Of a stretch of DNA of 6,450 bases, positions 1 through 5,097 are shown piece by piece. The stretch is taken from positions 1 through 6,450 of the forward strand of contig JASLXW010000238.1 in assembly GCA_030740135.1 (NCBI GenBank), read 5' to 3'. The position numbers and the translations under genes are program-made. How positions within the stretch are numbered: position 1 is the stretch's first letter; the number at the start of each line of letters is the position of its first letter. The notes beneath the pieces were generated by a model. That model was not told the DNA's origin and ran no database searches. It was given only the letters and a program-made list of their open reading frames with translations. Source of the DNA: Nitrospinota bacterium (GTDB lineage Bacteria > UBA8248 > JACPRG01).

Positions 1-2
1 GT

Positions 3-69
3 TGTCATACCGAGCGAGGGGTCTTCAGGCCCCGAGGGTCCACCGACCCCGAGGAGGAATCTCGCAGTG
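3..69 (+). repeat. 67-bp dispersed intergenic repeat, copy 1
   Basis: This copy matches 233-299 at 64 of 67 positions (differences at 9, 14 and 15), exactly 230 bp apart. It opens with TGTCATACCGA and closes with GAGGAATCTCGCAGTG. Inside is a small hairpin, GGGTC-CACC-GACCC (36-49). Repeats that open like TGTCATTCCGAG and close like GAGGAATCTC are common between genes in several bacterial phyla, so I read this as a REP-like non-coding repeat. Open frames crossing it are artefacts. Confidence 0.8.
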
Positions 70-112
70 TGGGTTGTATCGAACGATGAATGCCCAACGG
101 TGTGGGTCACGG

Positions 113-196
113 CGAGATCCCTCGGGTCGGTTGACCCCTCGCTGTGTTGCGTCCTTACGGTTTTTCAAAAGATCATACCCGTCGCTCGGGGTGACA
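113..196 (-). repeat. Degenerate inverted relative of the 67-bp repeat
   Basis: Read on the minus strand, this stretch begins TGTCACCCCGAGCGAC and ends GAGGGATCTC. These are the same two ends as the flanking direct copies, but with a diverged or replaced middle. It lies between the two direct copies in the opposite orientation. The match is clear only at the ends, so the boundaries are approximate. Confidence 0.45.
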
Positions 197-232
197 TCCA
201 AAGAGGCAGATCAAGGCGGTATCCGCAAGCAC

Positions 233-299
233 TGTCATTCCGACAGAGGGGTCTTCAGGCCCCGAGGGTCCACCGACCCCGAGGAGGAATCTCGCAGTG
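233..299 (+). repeat. 67-bp dispersed intergenic repeat, copy 2
   Basis: Second direct copy of the 3-69 repeat, identical except for three bases near its left end. The left end GTCATTCCG (234-242) recurs as its reverse complement at 358-366, so 234-366 may be bounded by short inverted ends. Positions 300-357 between them hold a T-run (309-316) and nothing gene-like. Confidence 0.8.
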
Positions 300-426
300 G
301 CGCCCCGTTTTTTTTGACCTCTTCCCCGAACTCCGCTAACATTTCCACTGTCTAATCCGGAATGACGAAGATGCCAATGGAGGGGTTCGCATGAGGTTGT
401 TCGCACGCGGCGCGGCGGTTTCGGGG

Positions 427-556
427 AATTAAGGGGACACCATACTTATTTCTACTTGTAATCGTCAGGTAATCGAGGGTAGGAGGGGGACGCCAAACCC
501 ATTTCCTCTTATGCCCCCTTTTTCGCCCTGGAATTAAGTATGGTGTCCCCATAATT
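427..556. mobile_element. MITE-like element with 26-bp terminal inverted repeats
   Basis: The left end (427-452) and right end (531-556, reverse-complemented) match at 24 of 26 positions, sharing the core GGGGACACCATACTT. The 130-bp element encodes no transposase, and its interior (453-530) contains no meaningful frame. From memory, ends of this kind are frequent near REP-associated Y1 (TnpA-REP) transposase genes in deltaproteobacteria and related phyla, so it may be mobilised in trans. No clear target duplication is visible: AATT occurs at both extreme ends, but as part of the inverted repeat. Its right end directly abuts a truncated CsgG-type coding remnant. Confidence 0.65.
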
Positions 557-557
557 A

Positions 558-860
558 GTGAAACAGCCTTCGGCCGTCATCTACGGGGAAGTGTTCGGAA
601 TCGGGCTGGGAACCCGGGAGCGCATCCGCGGCGTTTCGACGGCTTCATCGCGGGTGACCCGGATTGGGATCCAAATCCGCCGCGTGGACCCGGAGACGCA
701 CGAATACATTCCCGCCTCCGGCATCGGCGAGGCGGTCGACACGACCCGGCGGCTTTTCCCGTCGGGGTCCGGGACGCCCTTTGACGAGACCACCGTCGGC
801 CAGGCCAGCCGCAAGGCGATCCGCCGCGCCGTCCTCCAGCTCCTCGGCCGGTTGGAATAG
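558..860 (+). pseudogene. Truncated CsgG-family protein, C-terminal part only
   Basis: The frame gives 100 residues from GTG 558 to TAG 858-860. It resembles the C-terminal part of the CsgG/curli-assembly family, outer-membrane lipoproteins or periplasmic relatives that form secretion channels. Visible features are a GEV-x-GIGLGTR strand (residues 10-20), an alternating strand leading to RRVDPETHEY (41-50; the family has a D-x-x-T-G-type turn here), a GIGEA strand (55-59), and a terminal helix with FDETTVGQASRKAI (75-88). The family is normally well over 200 residues, so the N-terminal half, signal peptide and lipobox are missing. The GTG has no Shine-Dalgarno sequence, and an in-frame TAA (552-554) lies in the inverted-repeat element ending at 556. 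The codon pattern still looks protein-like, so decay is recent or a short product is made. Family assignment rests on pattern recognition. Confidence 0.55.
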
Positions 861-863
861 CCT

Positions 864-925
864 GTATATCTCACCCTGTTCCCCACTAACGTGTGACGGG
901 CCGGTGCGGGGACCGGCCCCTGCAT
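864..925 (+). repeat. Palindromic intergenic repeat (GTATATCT...GTGTGACGGG type)
   Basis: It begins GTATATCT (864-871), continues through a C-rich spacer to GTGTGACGGG (891-900), and ends in a perfect 8-bp hairpin, GGGCCGGT (898-905) pairing with ACCGGCCC (912-919). The same order of elements recurs at 2352-2460, including GTGTGACGGGC followed by a strong GC hairpin. It is therefore a dispersed repeat rather than part of the preceding gene. Confidence 0.6.
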
Positions 926-930
926 CGCAG

Positions 931-959
931 AAAAACCCCGTTTCATCGCAGGGGTTTTT
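931..959. terminator. Bidirectional intrinsic terminator
   Basis: AAAAACCCC (931-939) pairs perfectly with GGGGTTTTT (951-959) around an 11-base loop. This gives a stem with a T-run on the 3' side on either strand. It would end transcription from the CsgG-type remnant and insulate the gene starting at 1116. The stem has only four GC pairs, so its strength is moderate. Confidence 0.6.
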
Positions 960-1115
960 CCCGTACCCGCCCGGAATAAGGGCTGGTGAGCGAATCAACC
1001 GGCTTTCATGGCATCAAACCGTCGCTGGCGATCTCTTCGGCAAGCGAAATGCGAGACCACAGGGGCGCGTTTTGTTCGAGCAATGCGCACGGCAATCCAA
1101 TGAGGAGAAAACCCC

Positions 1116-1949
1116 ATGGCCACAAAAGGGCAGGTCAAGTATGAGAAGGTCCGAACGGGAGTCGTTCGGGCGAAGTTCCGGGCTTTGACCCCCCGGCAGC
1201 TTCACGCACTGCGAAAGAAAGTGGCGGTCCGGACCGTCGGCGCCCTGCACAAAGGCACGTGGGTCCTCATTGACGAGAAGCAGAAAAAGGAGCTCGAGAC
1301 TCGCCTGGCCGAGGTCCTGTCCGCCCCGCCGGACCTGCCGCTGGCGGTCCCGGTCTACTTCGATTATCAGTCCCAGAACTCCTGGCTGGCCGTGCCCGTG
1401 TGCGAGCGGCTCTCCGCGAAGTACGAGGTCGATTTCTCGTGGCGGGCCTTCCAGCAGCGGCCCGACTGGAAGCCCTTCGCGGCCACGCCCGCGCCCAAGG
1501 AGGCGATGGCCCGGCGTTGGGATGAAAGCCGCGCCGTGGCCAAAGCGCTCGGCGTTCCCATGGCCAAGACCCGCTCCCCCCACCGGTTCAACACCCGCCA
1601 TCTCCACATGTGCACCGAGTACGCCCGGCTCCGGGGGAAGGAGACGGCGTTCATCAAGACCTTCCTGGAAGCCCTGCACGGCAGGCACGAAGACGTTAGC
1701 GATCCCCTGTACGCCGAGCGGCTGGCGGAAGGCGTCGGCCTCAACACGGCCGATATGGACGAGGCGGTGGAGTCCGGCGTATTCGAAGACCTCATCGACC
1801 AGCACCGCGCCGACGCCGCGAAGGCGGGGGTGTTCGGCGTGCCGACGTTCGTCGTGGACGGACAGATCATCTGGGGCCGGCAGACGATGGATGAGGTGGA
1901 AGAGGCGATCAGACAGGCCGGCGTGCCGCGGAAAGGGAGGAGGAATTAG
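1116..1949 (+). CDS. DsbA/HCCA-isomerase-like thioredoxin-fold protein with N-terminal extension
   Basis: The product is 277 residues. ATG 1116 is preceded by GAGGAG (1102-1107) at 8-base spacing. Residues 77-275 look like the DSBA-like thioredoxin fold used by 2-hydroxychromene-2-carboxylate isomerases and FrnE-type proteins. The first strand and helix are VYFDYQSQNSWLAV (80-93), the helical insert follows, and the cis-proline loop is GVFGVPTFVVDG (238-249, Pro243) followed by IIWGRQTMDEV. The redox CXXC of true DsbA is absent; the site carries Ser/Gln/Asn, and only two scattered cysteines (96, 166) exist. This favours an isomerase or glutathione-transferase-kappa-like role over disulfide exchange. 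There is no signal peptide, so it is probably cytoplasmic. Residues 1-75 are a basic, helix-rich extension that I do not recognise. The gene stands alone, with terminators on both sides. The substrate is unknown. Confidence 0.85.
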   Translation: MATKGQVKYEKVRTGVVRAKFRALTPRQLHALRKKVAVRTVGALHKGTWVLIDEKQKKELETRLAEVLSAPPDLPLAVPVYFDYQSQNSWLAVPVCERLSAKYEVDFSWRAFQQRPDWKPFAATPAPKEAMARRWDESRAVAKALGVPMAKTRSPHRFNTRHLHMCTEYARLRGKETAFIKTFLEALHGRHEDVSDPLYAERLAEGVGLNTADMDEAVESGVFEDLIDQHRADAAKAGVFGVPTFVVDGQIIWGRQTMDEVEEAIRQAGVPRKGRRN

Positions 1950-1956
1950 ATTTTTT

Positions 1957-1988
1957 GTGGGGGGCTTTTTTGAAAACCGGCCCCCCAC
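1957..1988 (+). terminator. Terminator-like hairpin directly after the DsbA-like gene
   Basis: GTGGGGGGC (1957-1965) pairs perfectly with GCCCCCCAC (1980-1988) around a 14-base loop of a T-run followed by an A-run. It starts 8 bases after the stop codon. It is the first stem of a two-stem module repeated behind thiL on the other strand. Confidence 0.55.
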
Positions 1989-2009
1989 GCCCCCTGGAAA
2001 ACTTTTTGC

Positions 2010-2033
2010 GGCCGGGCCTTCGGCCCGGCCTTG
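2010..2033 (+). terminator. GC-rich 9-bp stem terminator
   Basis: GGCCGGGCC (2010-2018), loop TTC, GGCCCGGCC (2022-2030) form a perfect stem followed by TTG. The T-run after it is poor, so it may act more as a transcript-stabilising 3' structure than as a strong terminator. It is the second stem of the composite repeat. Confidence 0.5.
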
Positions 2034-2154
2034 ATTGGGTTGGGTGTGGGTTTGGCTGAGGCGGTTGCGTTTGGCCTTCCAGTGGCTTCGAGCTTTGGCC
2101 GGATGCCCGTCTGCCGTTGGCAGCCGCGGCGTCCGGCCAATGTGCCGGTTTCTT

Positions 2155-2192
2155 GCGAAAGGGGGCGGCCCTTCAGGGCCGCCCCCTTTCGC
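2155..2192. terminator. Perfect 17-bp hairpin, terminator-like
   Basis: Positions 2155-2171 and 2176-2192 are perfect reverse complements around the loop TTCA. An AAAGGGGG arm pairs with a CCCCCTTT arm. No long T-run follows on either strand, so it could be a stabilised 3' structure or a REP-like palindrome rather than a terminator. It lies in the middle of a long stretch with no gene (1950-2599). Confidence 0.5.
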
Positions 2193-2301
2193 GGAATAAA
2201 CGTTTTCGAAGGGAGTTCTTCGGAGGACTGACCCAACCGGGTCGGCTTTTCAAAGCATGTCCCACGCGAAGGCGGGGGATGTCCTCCCAAGATCTTAACC
2301 C

Positions 2302-2460
2302 GCATATCTCACCAACTTGAACGCCCGAACGGGGTAGGTCGATTGAACCGGGTATATCTTCAACGATTTGCCCAACGAGCGTGTGTTGAGCAAACCCCAA
2401 CATTCTGTTGCCCGCGGGAGTGTGACGGGCGGGGACGGGGACCCGTCCCCGCTCGAAAAA
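2302..2460 (+). repeat. Degenerate tandem array of the GTATATCT...GTGTG repeat
   Basis: Three related units can be read: GCATATCTCACC from 2302; GTATATCT from 2352 through TTGCCCAACGAGCGTGTG (2368-2385); and TTGCCCGCGGGAGTGTGACG (2408-2427), ending in a very strong hairpin. That hairpin pairs GCGGGGACGG (2429-2438) with CCGTCCCCGC (2443-2452). A single unit with the same order of motifs is at 864-925. Unit spacing is about 40-50 bp and divergence is high, so the outer boundaries are approximate. Nothing protein-like is seen in 2193-2599. Confidence 0.5.
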
Positions 2461-2599
2461 CAGACCGTTGCGCGCATCCGCCATATTCAGCCGAATCAGG
2501 CCGACGATGGCGATTCATGCGGCGCGCGAACTGCAAGACCATCGCTTGGTGAGAAATGCGCGCTAACCCAAGTTAAAAGCCGGCCCCTCCTGACCTTGC

Positions 2600-3607
2600 T
2601 CATCCTTCCATAACCTCGGCGATCTCGACCGCCCGGCCCTCCGCGGCGGACCGGATGGCCGCGACCACGACGGCCAGGGCGTCGATGCCCTCCTGTCCGC
2701 CCGTTTCCGGTTTCGCCCGGGTCTGGACGCAGTCGGAGAAGTGGTCCAGCTCATCCCGGAGGATGTCCACGCCTTGATACGGAACGGCGACGCGGGCCTC
2801 GTCGGTCTCCTTGTGGTAGAGCCCTTCGAAGCGGTCGTAGTGGAGGTTCCCCTTCGTCCCGTACACATTGATGAAGAACGTCCACCGCGGACTGGCGAAA
2901 TTGCTGCCGACGTAGCCCTGAACGCCCGACTCGAATTCGACCATCGTCCCCGTCACGTCCGGGATCTCGCCGGGGGTGAATCTTTTGCTCATGAACGACG
3001 AGACCCGTTTCACCGGACCCGCCAGGTAGATGAGGGTGTCCATGTGATGGACGCCGAGCTGGCTCAGGGCCCCGGCCGGGCTTTCGGACTGATGCCAGAG
3101 CCAATCGCCTTCCTCGAGGTCCAACCCCATCGGGTTCGAGAGGTTCCCTTCGATCGTGACCAGATCGCCCAGCCTGCCGTTTTCGATCCACGCCTTCTGG
3201 ACGCGGTGGCCCCCCAGGCGTCTCGAGCTGTGGCCGACCATGAGGGTGACGCCGGCCTTCTCGCAGGCCTCCACAACTTGCCGGGCCTCGGAGAGGGAGT
3301 TGGTGATCGGTTTTTCAACGAAGACGTGTTTTCCCGCCCCGGCCGCGCGGACGCACAGCTCCGTATGGGCGTTGTTGGGGGCGGAGACGACCACGCCTTC
3401 GATATCGTCGCGCCTGAGCAAATCCTCGTAGGCGGTTTCGGTTTCCATCCCGAATTTCGCCGCGTACGCCTCGCGCTTCTCTTCCGAGCGGCTGAAACCC
3501 GCGACGAACCGGATCTTCCCGCTCTCCAAGGCGGCCGTCGCCAGCTGGCGCCCCCACTTCCCGAGTCCGACCTGCCCCACCCGCACGACGCTGGCGTCAT
3601 CCGCCAT
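2600..3607 (-). CDS. Gfo/Idh/MocA-family NAD(P)-dependent oxidoreductase
   Basis: The product is 335 residues. The start at 3607 is chosen because GGAAGGAG lies 8 bases upstream. A start at 3706 would add 33 residues, but those would be translated from a hairpin and have no family resemblance. The N-terminal Rossmann domain has VGQVGLGKWGRQLA (10-23, dinucleotide-binding glycines), SAPNNAHTELC (75-85) and the family's EKP signature in FVEKPITNS (96-104). The C-terminal substrate domain carries QLGVHHMD (183-190), with the conserved His near 187. Members oxidise or reduce sugars, inositols and related polyols in the cytoplasm. Neighbours give no pathway clue, so the substrate is open. Length is typical. 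It has no clear terminator of its own and is downstream of thiL on the same strand, separated by the composite repeat and a second hairpin. Confidence 0.9.
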   Translation of the reverse strand: MADDASVVRVGQVGLGKWGRQLATAALESGKIRFVAGFSRSEEKREAYAAKFGMETETAYEDLLRRDDIEGVVVSAPNNAHTELCVRAAGAGKHVFVEKPITNSLSEARQVVEACEKAGVTLMVGHSSRRLGGHRVQKAWIENGRLGDLVTIEGNLSNPMGLDLEEGDWLWHQSESPAGALSQLGVHHMDTLIYLAGPVKRVSSFMSKRFTPGEIPDVTGTMVEFESGVQGYVGSNFASPRWTFFINVYGTKGNLHYDRFEGLYHKETDEARVAVPYQGVDILRDELDHFSDCVQTRAKPETGGQEGIDALAVVVAAIRSAAEGRAVEIAEVMEG

Positions 3608-3643
3608 CACGTCATCTCCTTCCCGATCGCAAAGAAAACTGGC

Positions 3644-3696
3644 CCATTGTCCGAATGCCGGAGCTTTCCGGAGGAAGGCGGGCATTCGGACAATGG
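3644..3696 (-). promoter_or_regulatory. Long hairpin in the leader of the Gfo/Idh/MocA gene
   Basis: CCATTGTCCGAATGCC (3644-3659) and GGCATTCGGACAATGG (3681-3696) are perfect 16-bp inverted arms. The 21-base interior can itself pair weakly (CTTTCC with GGAAGG). On the minus strand the hairpin is followed by GCCAGTTTTCTTTG, and the start codon comes 36 bases after the arm. It could be an attenuator or terminator, an operator, or a REP-type palindrome. The sequence does not decide which. Confidence 0.45.
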
Positions 3697-3755
3697 TAGA
3701 AGCCACGACGGGCGACAGACAGACCGTTCAGCCAATCCAACATCCAACCCGGAAA

Positions 3756-3776
3756 GGCCAAGCCTGAGGCTTGGCC
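3756..3776 (-). terminator. GC stem terminator after thiL
   Basis: A 9-bp perfect stem with a 3-base loop, followed on the minus strand by TTTCC. It has the same geometry as the stem at 2010-2030, but two base pairs of the stem are changed on both arms so pairing is kept. The T-run is short; with the 3800-3835 hairpin it probably ends thiL transcription. Confidence 0.5.
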
Positions 3777-3799
3777 GTCGAAAGTTTTTCAGGGGGGGG

Positions 3800-3835
3800 C
3801 CAGGGGGGGCGGTTTTTTAAAAAAGCCCCCCCTGG
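3800..3835 (-). terminator. G/C hairpin 29 bases after the thiL stop
   Basis: CCAGGGGGGGC (3800-3810) pairs perfectly over 11 bp with GCCCCCCCTGG (3825-3835). The 14-base loop is a T6/A6-type run that can also pair internally. It is the first stem of the composite repeat. Confidence 0.55.
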
Positions 3836-3864
3836 CGAGCTTTGCCAAGGGCGCAATGGACGGC

Positions 3865-4947
3865 TCACTTCCGCAGGTGGTCGTAACCGGTGACCCCGAG
3901 CGGTTCTTCGCGTCCTTCGCGGAGGATTTTGAGACCGCTTCCTTCCTCGGTGAAACGGCCGATGGCCGTCAGCGTTGTTCCCGTCTCCTGGAGCACGCGC
4001 GCGGCCAGGTCGTCCGCTTCCTCCGGGCGGACCGCCATGAGCAGCTCGTACTCCTCCCCACCCTGGAGGGCCAGGTCCACCGGGTCCCGTTTCCACCCGG
4101 CGGAAATCGCCCGCAGGGCGTCGGAGACGGGAATTCTTTCGGCGTCCAGGACGGCGCCCGCCCGGCTCGCCTCGCAGAGGTGCGAAAGGTCGCCCGAGAG
4201 GCCGTCGCTCAGATCGATCATCGCCGTCGCCGCCCCGGCGTCCGCGATGGCCCGTCCCTCCGGCACGCGGGGTTTCGGGCCCAAGAGGGCGTCCACGAGG
4301 GACCTCTCGCCGGCCGGGAGATCCGCCGTCTCGCCCGGAGCGGAGATTTCGGAATCCAGAAGGACGCGCAGTCCCGCGGCGGCGTCGCCGAGCGTCCCCG
4401 TGACCATCACGACGTCTCCGGGACGGGCGCCGGACCGGCGGAGGGTCCTCTCCGGGTCCGATTCCCCCAAGAGGTGGACGTCCAGGATGATCCCCGCCGG
4501 GGAGCGCGCCACATTCCCCCCGATCACCGCCGTCCCGAACGCTTCGCCCTCTTCACGAAGACCGTCATAAACGGCCTCGACGCACTCGACGGGCGTGTCC
4601 TCGGGAACGGCGAGGGACGTGAGGGCGAACTTCGGGTCTCCGCCCATGGCGGCGATGTCGCTGAGGTTGATGGCCAGGGCCTTTCGGCCGATCTGCCGGG
4701 GGGTGGCGTGGGCCTGGAGGAAGTGCTCGCCCTCGACCAGTATGTCGCTCGTCGCCAGGACCCACCGGCCCGGGGTGAAGAGAACCCCCGCGCAGTCGTC
4801 TCCATTGGGCAGGACGACGCCCGCCGCCGCCCCCCCGCGGGCGGGGCCGAGCCGCGACCGCAGGCGGCCGATCAGACCGAACTCGCCGATGTCCGCGACG
4901 CGCAAAGGATGATTTCCGGGAGCCTCTTCGTGTTCCGCCATGTCCAT
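3865..4947 (-). CDS. thiL: Thiamine-monophosphate kinase
   Basis: The product is 360 residues and phosphorylates thiamine monophosphate with ATP to thiamine diphosphate, the last step of cofactor synthesis in the cytoplasm. Family motifs occur in order: IGEFGLI (20-26); NGDDCA (48-53, metal/ATP loop); ATSDILVEGEHF (65-76); GRKALAINLSDIAAMGG (87-103); VIGGNVARSP (141-150); GARPGDVVMVTGTLGDAAAG (173-192), opening the C-terminal PurM-like domain; MIDLSDGLSGDLSHLCEAS (243-261); and GGEEYELL (296-303). Length is at the upper end for the family. In-frame TAA at 4957-4959 limits the start to ATG 4947 or ATG 4941; neither has a strong Shine-Dalgarno sequence. It is transcribed divergently from the M48 protease gene and followed by the composite terminator repeat. 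No other thiamine genes are in view. Confidence 0.96.
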   Translation of the reverse strand: MDMAEHEEAPGNHPLRVADIGEFGLIGRLRSRLGPARGGAAAGVVLPNGDDCAGVLFTPGRWVLATSDILVEGEHFLQAHATPRQIGRKALAINLSDIAAMGGDPKFALTSLAVPEDTPVECVEAVYDGLREEGEAFGTAVIGGNVARSPAGIILDVHLLGESDPERTLRRSGARPGDVVMVTGTLGDAAAGLRVLLDSEISAPGETADLPAGERSLVDALLGPKPRVPEGRAIADAGAATAMIDLSDGLSGDLSHLCEASRAGAVLDAERIPVSDALRAISAGWKRDPVDLALQGGEEYELLMAVRPEEADDLAARVLQETGTTLTAIGRFTEEGSGLKILREGREEPLGVTGYDHLRK

Positions 4948-5017
4948 AGCATACCGTTATCATCGCCGGTCTGTCTCGGTGTTCCCGCTTGATTTCAACC
5001 CCTTGTCCGCCGCCGCG

Positions 5018-5046
5018 TTGCGCCGCTCCGGAGCGGGGAATAGATT
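5018..5046 (+). promoter_or_regulatory. Possible promoter with internal palindrome for the M48 protease gene
   Basis: TTGCGC (5018-5023), a 17-base spacer and TAGATT (5041-5046) resemble a housekeeping sigma promoter. A perfect 14-bp palindrome, CCGCTCCGGAGCGG (5023-5036), fills the spacer and could be an operator. Transcription from here would begin near 5053, leaving a leader of about 45 bases before ATG 5098. The box matches are partial, so this is tentative. Confidence 0.3.
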
Positions 5047-5097
5047 GGAGCCGTGACCCCGGCCGGGGTCCGCGACATCGCGGGAGGGCGTGGACCG

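Larger units (their letters stand above)
1957..2066 (+). repeat. Composite two-stem terminator repeat, copy 1
   Basis: Roughly 110 bp following a stop codon. In order: a G-run/C-run hairpin with a T/A loop; CCCCCTGGAAAACTTTTTG; a 9-bp GC stem with a 3-base loop; then a tail reading GGGTTGGGTGTGGGTTTGGC and ending near CGGT. The minus strand of 3723-3835 has the same elements in the same order and spacing, also just after a stop codon (that of thiL). Confidence 0.7.
3723..3835 (-). repeat. Composite two-stem terminator repeat, copy 2 (behind thiL)
   Basis: Read on the minus strand, this begins about 29 bases after the thiL stop. It has an 11-bp G/C hairpin (3825-3835 with 3800-3810, loop of T6 then A6), then CCCCCTGAAAAACTTTCG, then a 9-bp stem GGCCAAGCC-TCA-GGCTTGGCC (3776-3756). 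A tail reading GGGTTGGATGTTGGATTGGC follows. Element order, loop sizes and tail match 1957-2066 on the plus strand. Confidence 0.7.

Noticed and set aside
2..355. Open frames of 117 and 90 codons on the plus strand
   Set aside because: They run through both copies of the 67-bp repeat, have no ribosome-binding site, and their amino-acid pattern is that of translated repeat DNA.
581..946. 121-codon frame on the minus strand
   Set aside because: It overlaps the CsgG-type frame antisense and the palindromic repeat. Its RHTLVGN segment recurs in other repeat copies and so comes from the repeat, not from a protein.
1014..1988. 324-codon frame on the minus strand
   Set aside because: It is a GC-driven open frame antisense to the DsbA-like gene, whose product shows clear fold motifs.
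2230..2250. Possible terminator GACCC-AACC-GGGTC followed by GGCTTTT
   Set aside because: Only a 5-bp stem, far from any gene end, and the T-run is offset from the stem; too weak to call.
2302..2460. CRISPR array
   Set aside because: Units are strongly diverged, spacing is irregular (about 40-50 bp), there are no distinct spacers between constant repeats, and no cas gene is present.
2570..2599. Terminator after the dehydrogenase gene
   Set aside because: AAAAGCCGGCCCC is suggestive, but no complementary arm of useful length exists.
3608..3706. Longer N-terminus (33 more residues) for the dehydrogenase
   Set aside because: This segment translates the 16-bp hairpin and lacks a ribosome-binding site, while the start at 3607 has GGAAGGAG at good spacing and begins just before the Rossmann strand.
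2741..3820. 359-codon frame on the plus strand
   Set aside because: It is antisense to the dehydrogenase gene and runs into the hairpin and terminator repeat. It has no family motifs.
3856..4992. 378-codon frame on the plus strand
   Set aside because: It is antisense to thiL, which carries a full set of family motifs; composition is rich in Arg, Gly, Ala and Pro as expected for a shadow frame.
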